Origin: Mycobacterium alsense
GTDB taxonomy: Bacteria > Actinomycetota > Actinomycetes > Mycobacteriales > Mycobacteriaceae
Assembly: GCF_002086635.1 (NCBI RefSeq)
Contig: NZ_MVHD01000049.1
Span: 1 to 44,078, forward strand
Direction: 5' to 3'
DNA length: 44,078 nucleotides
Below the pieces are notes generated by a model. The model saw nothing but the letters and a program-made list of their open reading frames with translations. It ran no database searches and was not told the origin of the DNA. Every line of letters begins with the position of its first letter. Position 1 is the stretch's first letter. Position numbers and translations under genes: made by a program. Positions 16,747 through 24,861 of this stretch are shown piece after piece.

Positions 16747-16773
16747 GAGATTTAGTATGTACTAGGACAATAT
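16732..16773. promoter_or_regulatory. Candidate MocR operator with direct and inverted repeats
   Basis: Three nested signals lie in the divergent spacer. An inverted repeat pairs ATATTGT (16732-16738) with ACAATAT (16767-16773). A direct repeat TGTACT occurs at 16736-16741 and 16758-16763, 22 bases apart or two helical turns. A palindrome pairs TAGTA (16753-16757) with TACTA (16760-16764). The segment is AT-rich against a GC-rich background. MocR operators are typically repeats of this kind. Confidence 0.55.
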
Positions 16774-16787
16774 TCGAAGGCAATCCG

Positions 16788-17438
16788 TTGGACACCGCAT
16801 ACCGACCCACGCCCCGCACGACGCCCACCCGCTACCGGGAACGCGCCACCTACGACCGCCGCGCGGTGCACGCGATCCTCGACGAGGCTTTGATCTGTCA
16901 CCTGGGGTATCTGAGCGCCGGTGGCCCGGTGGTGTTGCCGACGACGCATGCGCGCCTCGACGAGACCCTCTACCTGCACGGATCCACCGGCGGCGGCCCG
17001 ATGCTGGCCGCCAGAGAGGCCCCGGCGGGGCTGGAGGTCTGCGTCACCGCCACGCTCGTCGACGCGCTGGTGCTGGCCCGCTCGGCCATGCACCATTCGG
17101 TGAATTTCCGCTCGGTGGTCGCCCGGGGGGCCGCACGGGTGGTCGACGATCCGGCGGAGAAGCTGCGGGCCCTGCGCAGCCTGCTCGATCACATCCGGCC
17201 CGGGCGCGCCGACGACTGCCGCATGCCCACCGGGCGCGAGCTCGCCGCGACCGGGGTGCTCGCCCTGGACCTCGCCGAGGTCTCGGCCAAGGTCCGCACC
17301 GGCGAGCCCGTCGACGACCCGGAGGACCAGGCGCTGCAGCACTGGGCGGGCCTGGTGCCGCTCAGGTTGACGCCCGGACCGCCGGTGCCGGCCGCCGACC
17401 TCGACCCCGCCGTCCCGGTGCCGCCGTACCTAGCCTGA
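16788..17438 (+). CDS. Pyridoxamine 5'-phosphate oxidase-family flavin split-barrel protein
   Basis: The 216-residue protein matches the Pyridox_ox_2 / FMN-binding split-barrel group: RRAVHAILDEALICHLGYLS at the N-terminus, then VVLPTTHARLDETLYLHG and VCVTATLVDALVLARS. The family includes flavin oxidoreductases as well as PNP-oxidase relatives, so the substrate is uncertain. There is no ATG nearby. TTG 16788 is preceded by GAAGG seven bases upstream and gives the best fit. It is divergent from a MocR regulator and probably its target. It overlaps the convergent PAP2 gene by nine bases. Confidence 0.8.
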   Translation: MDTAYRPTPRTTPTRYRERATYDRRAVHAILDEALICHLGYLSAGGPVVLPTTHARLDETLYLHGSTGGGPMLAAREAPAGLEVCVTATLVDALVLARSAMHHSVNFRSVVARGAARVVDDPAEKLRALRSLLDHIRPGRADDCRMPTGRELAATGVLALDLAEVSAKVRTGEPVDDPEDQALQHWAGLVPLRLTPGPPVPAADLDPAVPVPPYLA

Positions 17439-18326
17439 CGGCGCGCGACGGCGGACGTCGGTCCACCACGACCCCACCAGCATGACGACACCGGCCCAGG
17501 CCAGGCCCAGCAGCCAGCCGGCCAGGACGTCGCTGACGTAGTGCACGCCCAGGTAGATCCGCGAGTACCCGATCACCAGCGCCGAGCCGATCGCCACGGA
17601 CCACACGATCACCCGGCCCACCCACGGGCTCACCAGCCAGCGGGTCACCATCCACGCGGCCACGACCAGGATCGCGGCGGTGCCGGTGGCGTGCCCGGAC
17701 GGAAAGGAATAGCCGTCGGCGGCGACCGCGGCGTACGGCAGGGGCGGGCGTTCCCGGCCCACCAGGGCCTTGGCCGTGAAGAGCATCAGCGCGATCCCGG
17801 CGCCCGCCGTCAGGGCGAGCGCCACCGGCCGCCACGACCTGCACCGCCAACCGGCGACGAGAGAGATCGGGAAGGCGAGCGCGGCCAGGAACCGCGGATC
17901 GCCGCCGATGGTGACCGCCCGCAGCGCGGTGGTCAGCCACAGGTCGCGGTGGGCGGCGAGCCACCCGGCCACCGGCCGGTCGATTCCGGAGATGCCGTCG
18001 CCCTCGAGCACGTCGTCGAGCACCTCGGTGAAGCCCACGGCCACGGCCACCACCGCGGCGAGCCCGAGGAGCAGCGCGACGGCCGCGACCTCGTCCGCGG
18101 GCAGCCGGGCCCACGCCCATCCCCTCGCCCTGATCCGCTCGCGGGCCCACGTCAGGACGCGGCCGCCGATGACCGCGGCGTCGGACCCCAGCGCCCAGAG
18201 CCGGGCCAGCGGACGCTCGTGCCGACTTACCCAGACCGCCGCCCACACCAGCAGCGCCACGAAGACAACGGTGGCGGCGCTGGCCACGCCGAAACCCGGC
18301 GTCCCCGACCCATACGGCTCCCCCAT
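17430..18326 (-). CDS. PAP2-superfamily membrane phosphatase
   Basis: The 298-residue integral membrane protein has about six transmembrane helices and all three lipid-phosphatase motifs: KALVGRERP (KX6RP), PSGHATG and SRIYLGVHYVSDV (SRX5HX3D). Such enzymes hydrolyse lipid phosphates or pyrophosphates (phosphatidic acid, polyprenyl-PP) on the outer face of the membrane. The gene starts four bases after the ilvA stop codon, so it is likely read from the ilvA transcript although there is no obvious pathway link. The N-terminal 120 residues are longer than in minimal PAP2 proteins and contain two helices. Confidence 0.85.
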   Translation of the reverse strand: MGEPYGSGTPGFGVASAATVVFVALLVWAAVWVSRHERPLARLWALGSDAAVIGGRVLTWARERIRARGWAWARLPADEVAAVALLLGLAAVVAVAVGFTEVLDDVLEGDGISGIDRPVAGWLAAHRDLWLTTALRAVTIGGDPRFLAALAFPISLVAGWRCRSWRPVALALTAGAGIALMLFTAKALVGRERPPLPYAAVAADGYSFPSGHATGTAAILVVAAWMVTRWLVSPWVGRVIVWSVAIGSALVIGYSRIYLGVHYVSDVLAGWLLGLAWAGVVMLVGSWWTDVRRRAPSG

Positions 18327-18330
18327 GCGC

Positions 18331-19620
18331 CTACAGCAGGTAGCGGTAGGCCGGTGAGCCCGGGTCGAGGGTCTCGACGTGCAGGTCCGTCGCGCGCATC
18401 CGGCTCATCAGCCCGTCGAGGTCGGCGGCCGATCCGAGCTCGATCCCGACCAGGGCCTCGCCGGTTTCGCGGTTGTTGCGCTTGACGTACTCGAACAGGG
18501 TGATGTCGTCGTTGGGCCCGAGCACGTCGTCGAGGAAGCGGCGCAGCGCGCCCGGCTCCTGAGGGAAGTCCACCAGGAAGTAGTGCTTGAGCCCGAGGTG
18601 AACCAGCGAGCGCTCCAGCACCTCGCCGTAGCGGGACACGTCGTTGTTGCCGCCCGAGATGAGGCACACCACGGTGGATCCGGGCGCGACGGGCCCCTCG
18701 GTGGCCTCCAGCAGGCCCGCGACCGACAGCGCGCCCGCAGGCTCGGCGATGATGCCCTCGTTCTGGTACAGGTCCAGCATCGCGGTGCACACCGCGCCCT
18801 CGTCGACCGCGGTGATCGACACCATGTCGCCGGCGGCCGCCAGCGTGGCGTAGGTCAGCGTGCCCGCCCGCTTCACCGCGGCGCCGTCGACGAATTGGTC
18901 GACGTGGTCCAGGGTGACGGGCTCGCCGGCGGCCAGCGCGGCCATCATCGCGGCGGCGCCGGCGGGCTCGACGCCGAGCACCGCCGTGTTCGTCGTCCGC
19001 TCCGCCAGGTAGGTGGTGATGCCGGCGACGCAGCCGCCGCCGCCGACCGGGACCACCACCAGGTCGGGCTCGGAACCGAGCTGGTCCAGCAGTTCGACGG
19101 CGATGGTGCCCTGGCCGGCCATGGTGCGCAGGTCGTCGTATGGGGGGACCAGCGTGGCACCGGTGCGCTCGACGTCGGCCAGCGCCGCCTCGGCGGCCAG
19201 GTCGTAAGTCGAGCCGCCGACGATCAACTCGATGAACTCCCCGCCGTGGTAGCGGATCCGGTCGCGCTTCTGCTTGGGCGTCTTGGCCGGCACGTAGACG
19301 CGGCCGTGCACCCCCAGCGCCCGGCACGCGTACGCGAACCCCTGCGCGTGATTGCCCGCCGACGAGCACACCACGCCGGCGGCCAGCTCCTCCCCGGACA
19401 GCTGCACCAGCAGGTTGTAGGCGCCGCGCAGCTTGTAGGAGCGCACCACCTGCAGGTCCTCGCGTTTGAGGTAGACCTCCGCGCCGGTGATTTCCGACAG
19501 CCGATCGCTGGGCTGCAGCGGCGTGGGAGTGACCACCGGGGCGATCCGCTGCGCCGCCGCGTCGATGTCGGCCGCGCACAGCGGCGACACGTTCGGGCTC
19601 TGGCTCGGTTCAGCGGACAC
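18331..19620 (-). CDS. ilvA: Threonine dehydratase (threonine ammonia-lyase)
   Basis: IlvA deaminates threonine to 2-oxobutanoate, the first committed step to isoleucine. The 429-residue PLP enzyme has the lysine motif VRSYKLRGAYN, SSAGNHAQG, the phosphate-binding loop VPVGGGGCVAG and LISGGNN. A single C-terminal ACT-like domain (about 340-429, HYFLVDFPQEPGALRRF) should give isoleucine/valine feedback control. It is nearly identical in layout to M. tuberculosis IlvA. The start is GTG 19620, giving MSAEPSQSPN. PAP2 follows at once; the Ddn-like gene lies 46 bases upstream on the same strand. Confidence 0.95.
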   Translation of the reverse strand: MSAEPSQSPNVSPLCAADIDAAAQRIAPVVTPTPLQPSDRLSEITGAEVYLKREDLQVVRSYKLRGAYNLLVQLSGEELAAGVVCSSAGNHAQGFAYACRALGVHGRVYVPAKTPKQKRDRIRYHGGEFIELIVGGSTYDLAAEAALADVERTGATLVPPYDDLRTMAGQGTIAVELLDQLGSEPDLVVVPVGGGGCVAGITTYLAERTTNTAVLGVEPAGAAAMMAALAAGEPVTLDHVDQFVDGAAVKRAGTLTYATLAAAGDMVSITAVDEGAVCTAMLDLYQNEGIIAEPAGALSVAGLLEATEGPVAPGSTVVCLISGGNNDVSRYGEVLERSLVHLGLKHYFLVDFPQEPGALRRFLDDVLGPNDDITLFEYVKRNNRETGEALVGIELGSAADLDGLMSRMRATDLHVETLDPGSPAYRYLL

Positions 19621-19666
19621 CGATCAATGGTGCCATGCCACCAGCTGCGCGTTCAGCCCCGTGGCA

Positions 19667-20104
19667 TCAGGCGACCGGGGTCAGCACGAACACCGGGATC
19701 TGGCGGTCGGTCTTCTTCTGGTAGTCGGCGTAGTCGGGCCAGGCCGCCACGGCGCGCTCCCACCAGACGGCCTTCTCGTCGCCGAACACCTCGCGCGCGT
19801 CGTAGTCGCGGGTGACGCCGCCGTCCTGCAGCTCGACGCGCGGGTTCTTCTTGACGTTGTGATACCAGACGGGATCCTTCGGGGCCCCGCCGAGCGAGGC
19901 GACGATCGCGTACTCGCCGTCGTGCTCGACGCGCATGAGCGGGGTCTTGCGCAGCTTGCCCGTCTTGGCGCCGACCGTGGTCAGCAGGATGATCGGCTTG
20001 CCCTTCATGTCCGCGGCCTCGGTGCCGCCCGATTCGGCGTACTTGTCGGCCTGTTCGCGGGACCAATCCCAGGGGCTGGGGGCGTATTCGCCTGTCAGCG
20101 GCAT
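19667..20104 (-). CDS. Ddn-like deazaflavin (F420)-dependent nitroreductase-family protein (Rv1558-like)
   Basis: The 145-residue single-domain split-barrel protein carries the family core KGKPIILLTTVGAKTGKLRK and TPLMRVEHDGEYAIVASLGG, then PVWYHNVKKNPRVELQDG. Relatives such as Ddn use reduced F420 to reduce quinones or nitro compounds at the membrane. It sits next to ilvA as Rv1558 does in M. tuberculosis. The ATG at 20104 is supported by a leaderless -10 exactly six bases upstream. Confidence 0.88.
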   Translation of the reverse strand: MPLTGEYAPSPWDWSREQADKYAESGGTEAADMKGKPIILLTTVGAKTGKLRKTPLMRVEHDGEYAIVASLGGAPKDPVWYHNVKKNPRVELQDGGVTRDYDAREVFGDEKAVWWERAVAAWPDYADYQKKTDRQIPVFVLTPVA

Positions 20105-20116
20105 GTCCCCACCCTA
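20102..20116 (-). promoter_or_regulatory. Leaderless promoter overlapping the plsB1 stop codon
   Basis: On the minus strand TAGGGT (20116-20111) lies six bases before ATG 20104. The TAG stop codon of plsB1 (20116-20114) forms the first half of the hexamer. Confidence 0.5.
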
Positions 20117-22060
20117 GGGCGCGTCGCGGCGCGGGGCGGGCGGGTGGCAGCTGGACATCACGGTCCGCCGGGCCAGCTCCGCGATCGTGTTGACCCGGCC
20201 GATGGCGGCGGCGATCTCGTCGGCGAAGTCGCGCCGGCGCGCGGCGACGTCCGGGTGCGCGCCCGTGTCCACCAGCTCACGGTGGCGGGCCAGTCGCAGC
20301 GCGGTCTTGAACAGCTCCATCGACCTGGACTCGGCGCTGGCGATCCGGCGCTGCAGCTCCCACTGCTTGCCGACCTCGAGGCACTCGGTGAGAAACACCC
20401 CCTCGTCGAACGATTCGTCCTCCAGGTCGGCCAGCCGGTCGGCGACGATGTGGTAGGCGTCCAAAAACGGGCGCAGCACCAGGTGCGCCAGCAGCAGGTC
20501 GGCCTTTTCCAGCAGCCCGCGCGCGTCGGCCGCGGGCGCGGCCTTGCTGGTGTCCTCCACGCGACCGATCAGGCGCACCTCGTCGGCCAGTTCCTTCTCG
20601 AACTGCGCGCGCGCCGAGAACAGGAACTCGAATTTCAGCAATTCGCGCAGCGCCAACGCCTCGTCTCGGACGGTCGCCGGCAACACCAAGCCGTCCACCG
20701 TGGCCTCGGCGCCCTCGATCGCCGCCAGCAGCGCCGTCTCGGCGATGGCGCGATCGACCAGGATGTGGATGGCGGTGTTGCGGTAAAACGCCGCGACCAG
20801 GTGATGGTCCGCCCCGATGCCCCACACCGGTTCGGTGCCGGCGTCGTAGACGCTGACCACGCCCGACGCGACGAGCTGATGCAGCGTCCAGCGGATCGTC
20901 GAGCGGTTCGTCAGGTCGGCCGCGCCCGCCACCGTCCAGTTGCGCGCCGCGATGTAGCTGGCCAGGGGCCGCACGGTGGCCAGCACCTCGCTGAGCGACA
21001 GCCAGCGGTCGGCGCCCAGCAGCGCGAGGCTGACCACCGCGGTCGGAGTGACGGGCGTGGCCCGATTGATCCGGTGCTCGACGTCCAGCGCGATGCGTTC
21101 GATCTCGGTGCCCGCCCCGGCCGCCGAGGTATCCAAGGCGCGCAGCTCGTCGAGGCGCCTGCGCAGCGGCAGCGGTTCGCCGAAGTCCAGGTAGGCGCGG
21201 CCCAGCCGCTCGCCCTGCTGTCGCGCCAGCCGGATCAGGAAGCGGAAGTCCTCCGGTCGTTTGGTGGCGCCGTAGGCCTCACTGGTCATGGCCTCCACCT
21301 CGTGCAGCTGGTCGTACACGATGGACGTCGGCACCAAATACACCTCGGGGCCGTCGATTTCGTCGACGGCGTCGCTGATGTAGCGCAGGATCCCGTACAC
21401 CGGCGGCCGCAACTTCCCGGTGCGGGTGCGGCCCCCCTCGATCGACCAGGTGAGGTTCGCGTGGTTCTGCACCAGCTGCGCCGCGTACGCGCGCAACACG
21501 AAACGATAGACGGGAAGGTCTTTGGTCTGGCGCCGGATGAATATCGTCCCCGTGCGCTTGGCCCAGGCGCCCATCGGGAAGAAGTTCAGGTTGGCGCCCC
21601 CGAAGGTGAGCGCGGGCGAGAGCCGATTGGCCTGGATCGCCTCCGGCAGCAGCAGGCCATCCAAATAGGAGCGGTGCGAAAACGCAAACGCCAGTGTCGC
21701 TTTGCGGTCCAGCTTGCGCAACGCCGCGATCTGGTCCTCGTCGACCAGGATGTCGTAGGCCCGCATCAGCCAGCAGGAAAAACTGCGCCAGGCCCGCACC
21801 GCCCGCTCGTCCAGCGTCGGGGCCATCTCGCGCAGATAGCCCGCGGCCTCGGCGCGCACGTCGTCGTGGTCGCGGCCGAGCTCCTCGGCCAGCTTGGCCA
21901 GCCGCTCGTCATACCACGGCGCCGCCAACAGCTGGGCGACCTCGTCCGGGTCGGTCGGCAACGGAGCCGTCGATTCGTCGACGATCCCGCTGCGCTGCAG
22001 CAACTTTCGCACGCCGGCGCGGCCCATCTCGCGCGCGCTGGACCCCGGCCCGCCGCTCAT
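20114..22060 (-). CDS. plsB1: Glycerol-3-phosphate acyltransferase PlsB-type
   Basis: PlsB enzymes acylate glycerol-3-phosphate at sn-1 to start phospholipid and triacylglycerol synthesis at the membrane. The 648-residue protein shows the GPAT blocks: block I FSHRSYLDGLLLP (His-X4-Asp), block II GAWAKRTGTIFIRR, block III WSIEGGRTRTGKLRPP and block IV YLVPTSIVYDQ. Length and position match plsB1 (Rv1551). The start codon overlaps the fadD11 stop as ATGA, so translation of the two is coupled and acyl activation is paired with acyl transfer. The frdABCD cluster that follows plsB1 in M. tuberculosis is absent. Confidence 0.92.
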   Translation of the reverse strand: MSGGPGSSAREMGRAGVRKLLQRSGIVDESTAPLPTDPDEVAQLLAAPWYDERLAKLAEELGRDHDDVRAEAAGYLREMAPTLDERAVRAWRSFSCWLMRAYDILVDEDQIAALRKLDRKATLAFAFSHRSYLDGLLLPEAIQANRLSPALTFGGANLNFFPMGAWAKRTGTIFIRRQTKDLPVYRFVLRAYAAQLVQNHANLTWSIEGGRTRTGKLRPPVYGILRYISDAVDEIDGPEVYLVPTSIVYDQLHEVEAMTSEAYGATKRPEDFRFLIRLARQQGERLGRAYLDFGEPLPLRRRLDELRALDTSAAGAGTEIERIALDVEHRINRATPVTPTAVVSLALLGADRWLSLSEVLATVRPLASYIAARNWTVAGAADLTNRSTIRWTLHQLVASGVVSVYDAGTEPVWGIGADHHLVAAFYRNTAIHILVDRAIAETALLAAIEGAEATVDGLVLPATVRDEALALRELLKFEFLFSARAQFEKELADEVRLIGRVEDTSKAAPAADARGLLEKADLLLAHLVLRPFLDAYHIVADRLADLEDESFDEGVFLTECLEVGKQWELQRRIASAESRSMELFKTALRLARHRELVDTGAHPDVAARRRDFADEIAAAIGRVNTIAELARRTVMSSCHPPAPRRDAP

Positions 22061-23883
22061 GCCGGCTGCACCGTGGCGACTTCGGAAGGCTCGTGGACCT
22101 CGGGTTGCAATTCAGCCGAATAGAGCTCCTCGATCTCGCGCGCATACTTCGCCATGATCGGCTTGCGCTTGAGCTTCATCGTCAGCGTGATCTCGTCGCC
22201 GCCGGGTTCCCAGACCGTCGGCAGGATGCGGAAGCGCTTGATCTGTTCCACCCGTGACAGTTTCGCGTTGCCCTCGGCCACCCCGGCGGCGACCTGGGCG
22301 ACGACCTCCGGGTGCGTCGCCAGGGCCGCGGGCGACGCGTCGGTCAGGCCGTGCTGCGCCGCGTACGGCCCGACCGACTCGGCGTCGAAGACCAGTAACG
22401 CGGTGTTGTACGGGCGTGCGTCGCCGATCGTCATCATCACGCCGACCATCGGGCAGGCCGCCAGGATGGTGTTCTCGATGTTGGCCGGCGACATGTTCTT
22501 TCCGGCCGCGTTGATGATCAGCTCCTTCTTGCGGTCGACGATCCGCAGGTATCCGTCCGCGTCGACCTCGATGATGTCGCCGGTGTGCAGCCAGCCGTCC
22601 TCGTCGATCGCCTCGGCGGTCTTGGCGGGTTCCTTGCGGTAGCCCTTCATCACCAGCGGGCCGCGGATCAGATACTCGCCGTCGTCGGCGACCCTGCCCT
22701 CCAGCCCCGGCAGCAGCTTGCCGACGGTGCCCAGCCGCGTGTCGTCGGGATGTGCCACGCTGGCAGCGCAACTCAGTTCCGACATGCCCCAGACCTCGCT
22801 GATCGGGATCCCGATCCCGGCGAAGAACGCCAGCGTCTCCTTGGGAATCGGCGCCGCACCGGACACCGCCCAGCGCAACTCGGAGAAGCCCAGCCGCTCG
22901 CGCAGCCTGGACAGGACCAGCTCGTCGGCCTTTTCCCACTCGGCCGCCGCCTCGGCCGCCTCCGGCTCGCCGGACACCAGCGCGGCAGCGCGCTCGGCGG
23001 CCACCGACAGGCCCCACTGCAAGGCCTGGCGCTTGGCCTCGTCGGGCTCGTTGGCGATCACGAATTCGATTGCCGCCTTGAGCTTCTCCCACACCCGCGG
23101 CACCGCGGCCCACACGGTGGGCCGCACGTCGGGCAGCGCCGTGGCGATGGCGCGCGGGTCATCCACCACGGTGACCTGGGTGCCGAACACCTCCAGGGGG
23201 TACAGGCCCATCATCCGGTCGGCGATGTGCGCCGACGGCAGGTACGACGTGGTCCGGTCGCCGAACCGGCTGCCCAGCACCGCGTCGAGCCCGAACGCCT
23301 CGAACAACAGGCTGGCGTGCGTCATCTCCACCCCCTTGGGGTTCCCGGTGGTCCCGGAGGTGTAGATGAGGGTGACGATGTCGTCGGGCTGCACTGCGCG
23401 CCAGGTGGATTCGAAGTCGAAGTCGCCTCGGGCGGCGGCGTACAGCTCGTCCACCGAGATGGTGCCGGGCGGAGAACCGTCGATGCAGACGATGTGCTCG
23501 ATCGGCGCGCCGCTGGCGCGGATGCGATCCACGTAGTGCTCCTCGCAGACCACGACCTTGGTGCCGGCGTTGTCGAACACGTAGGTCAGCTGCTCGGCGG
23601 GCAGCGTGTTGTACACCGAAAACGAAGTGGCGCCGAGGTGTTGGGCGCCGATCTCGAAGGGGTAGAACTCGATCCGGTTGGCCATCATCAGCGACACGGT
23701 GTCGCCCCGCCGGACCCCCAGGCCGGCCAGCCCGGCGGCGACCTTGCGCACCTGCGTCGCGAGCTCGCGCCACGACAACGTACGGGCGCCGCCCGGCGTC
23801 CGCAGCGCGACGGCGTTCGGATCGATCGACGAGGTGCGCTGGAATGCCTCGCAAAAGGTGGCCGGACGTCGGGTGGTCGTCAT
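22057..23883 (-). CDS. fadD11: Long-chain fatty acyl-CoA/AMP ligase (FadD11-like)
   Basis: This 608-residue ANL-superfamily enzyme activates fatty acids with ATP and then CoA. The P-loop motif TLIYTSGTTGNPKGVEMTH, the aromatic motif GWLHTGDI and IVDRKKELIINAAGKNMSPANIE are all intact, and the catalytic lysine region near the C-terminus is present (LKRKPIMAKYA). The neighbour plsB1 identifies it as the fadD11 counterpart. In M. tuberculosis the locus is, as I recall, annotated as two pieces (Rv1549, Rv1550); here it is one reading frame. ATG 23883 has TACGCT six bases upstream. Confidence 0.9.
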   Translation of the reverse strand: MTTTRRPATFCEAFQRTSSIDPNAVALRTPGGARTLSWRELATQVRKVAAGLAGLGVRRGDTVSLMMANRIEFYPFEIGAQHLGATSFSVYNTLPAEQLTYVFDNAGTKVVVCEEHYVDRIRASGAPIEHIVCIDGSPPGTISVDELYAAARGDFDFESTWRAVQPDDIVTLIYTSGTTGNPKGVEMTHASLLFEAFGLDAVLGSRFGDRTTSYLPSAHIADRMMGLYPLEVFGTQVTVVDDPRAIATALPDVRPTVWAAVPRVWEKLKAAIEFVIANEPDEAKRQALQWGLSVAAERAAALVSGEPEAAEAAAEWEKADELVLSRLRERLGFSELRWAVSGAAPIPKETLAFFAGIGIPISEVWGMSELSCAASVAHPDDTRLGTVGKLLPGLEGRVADDGEYLIRGPLVMKGYRKEPAKTAEAIDEDGWLHTGDIIEVDADGYLRIVDRKKELIINAAGKNMSPANIENTILAACPMVGVMMTIGDARPYNTALLVFDAESVGPYAAQHGLTDASPAALATHPEVVAQVAAGVAEGNAKLSRVEQIKRFRILPTVWEPGGDEITLTMKLKRKPIMAKYAREIEELYSAELQPEVHEPSEVATVQPA

Positions 23884-23895
23884 TTCCGTAGCGTA
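23881..23895 (-). promoter_or_regulatory. Leaderless promoter of fadD11
   Basis: TACGCT on the minus strand (23895-23890) lies exactly six bases before ATG 23883, predicting a leaderless fadD11-plsB1 transcript. Confidence 0.45.
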
Positions 23896-23925
23896 CGTCG
23901 GAGCCCAGGGGCGCGGAACACGTTT

Positions 23926-24402
23926 TCAGGCCTGAGGCCGCCAGAGCTGCAGCGTGCTGGTCGCGCCGCCGGGCAGCTCCAACAGCTCGATGGGCGTGCC
24001 GTCGGGGTCGTGGATGAAGAACATCCGCACCCCGCCGATGTCGACGGGCGGTTCGGCCCGCACCCCCGGGTGCCGGCGCCGAACGGTGTCGTAGGCGGCG
24101 TCGAGATCGTCCACGCGAAACGAGACGTTGGTGTAGCCGAGGTGCGGCCCGCTCGGGCATTCGGGCACGTCGCCCAACGACAGCAGCTCGACCATGACGC
24201 CGCCGATCAGCCCGCCGATCATGCGGCCCCGTTGCGCCGCTCCGCCGGTGACCGAGTCCAGCCCGGCGCCTTCGAGCTCGACGTCGAACACGACGTCCAT
24301 GCCCAGCACCGTGGTGTAGAAATCCAGCGACGCCTCGATGTCGGAGACGCCGATGCAGACGTGGGAGAAGTTCTGCACGGCGAGGGAATGCGGTTGGCTC
24401 AT
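23926..24402 (-). CDS. VOC-superfamily (glyoxalase/dioxygenase-like) protein
   Basis: The 158-residue protein is one vicinal-oxygen-chelate module pair. A metal-ligand His occurs in FSHVCIGVSDIEASLDFY, the second half has LGYTNVSFRVDDLDAAYD, and the C-terminal Glu ligand occurs in FFIHDPDGTPIELLEL. The fold covers glyoxalases, epimerases, extradiol dioxygenases and resistance proteins; the substrate is not predictable. A strong AAGGAG site precedes ATG 24402 and only 15 bases separate it from the MerR gene upstream, so they are probably one operon. Confidence 0.85.
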   Translation of the reverse strand: MSQPHSLAVQNFSHVCIGVSDIEASLDFYTTVLGMDVVFDVELEGAGLDSVTGGAAQRGRMIGGLIGGVMVELLSLGDVPECPSGPHLGYTNVSFRVDDLDAAYDTVRRRHPGVRAEPPVDIGGVRMFFIHDPDGTPIELLELPGGATSTLQLWRPQA

Positions 24403-24417
24403 TGCTGCTCCTTGTGT

Positions 24418-24807
24418 TCAGGCGGGGACGGTCGCGTGAATCCCGCAGGTGCAGGCGTCAATTGAGGGGCACGTGCAGCGCATCCCCCACTCGATGACGG
24501 CCCGCGCCCGGGCCAGCGACTCCATCTGCGCGTCGATCTCGGCGAGCTTGGCCTCCGCGAGCCGCCGGCTCGCGGGCCGCCCCGGCGCGTCGTCGGCGAA
24601 CAGCAACTGAATCTCCTCCAGCGTGAAGCCGGCGGACTTGCAGAGCCGGATCACCTCGAGCCGGGCGAGCACCGATTCGTCGTAGCGGCGCTGACCGCCG
24701 AGCCGCGCCGGCGCGGGCACCAGCGCGATCCGCTCGTAGTAGCGCAGCGTGGTTGCCGCGATCCCGGCTTCCCGCGCCACCTCGCCGATCGTCAGGCGTC
24801 TGGCCAT
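24418..24807 (-). CDS. MerR-family regulator with C-terminal cysteine cluster
   Basis: The 129-residue protein has the MerR winged helix (LTIGEVAREAGIAATTLRYYERI, residues 5-27, then GQRRYDESVLARLEVI), a long dimerisation helix (about 80-108) and a C-terminal loop CTCPSIDACTCGIH. Cys111, Cys113, Cys119, Cys121 and His124 could bind a metal or an Fe-S cluster; SoxR and metal sensors use clusters at this place, but spacing here differs from the SoxR pattern I know. GGAGGAG precedes ATG 24807. It is divergent from a PPOX gene across a perfect palindrome and is followed by the VOC gene. Confidence 0.88.
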   Translation of the reverse strand: MARRLTIGEVAREAGIAATTLRYYERIALVPAPARLGGQRRYDESVLARLEVIRLCKSAGFTLEEIQLLFADDAPGRPASRRLAEAKLAEIDAQMESLARARAVIEWGMRCTCPSIDACTCGIHATVPA

Positions 24808-24821
24808 CGCTCCTCCCGAAC

Positions 24822-24861
24822 TTGACTTAGAGTCAACTCTAAGTCGTTGACTGTCCCCATG
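24822..24861 (+). promoter_or_regulatory. MerR-type promoter and operator with 19-bp spacer
   Basis: A perfect 22-base palindrome occupies 24824-24845 (arms 24824-24833 and 24836-24845, two-base centre). On the plus strand TTGACT (24822-24827) serves as -35 and a second TTGACT (24847-24852) as -10, with 19 bases between them. This is the over-long spacer typical of MerR-activated promoters. Six bases after the -10 lies ATG 24859, so the target transcript should be leaderless. Confidence 0.7.

Noticed and set aside
19487..22123. 878-codon plus-strand frame over ilvA and plsB1
   Set aside because: It spans several well-supported minus-strand genes and has low-complexity composition.
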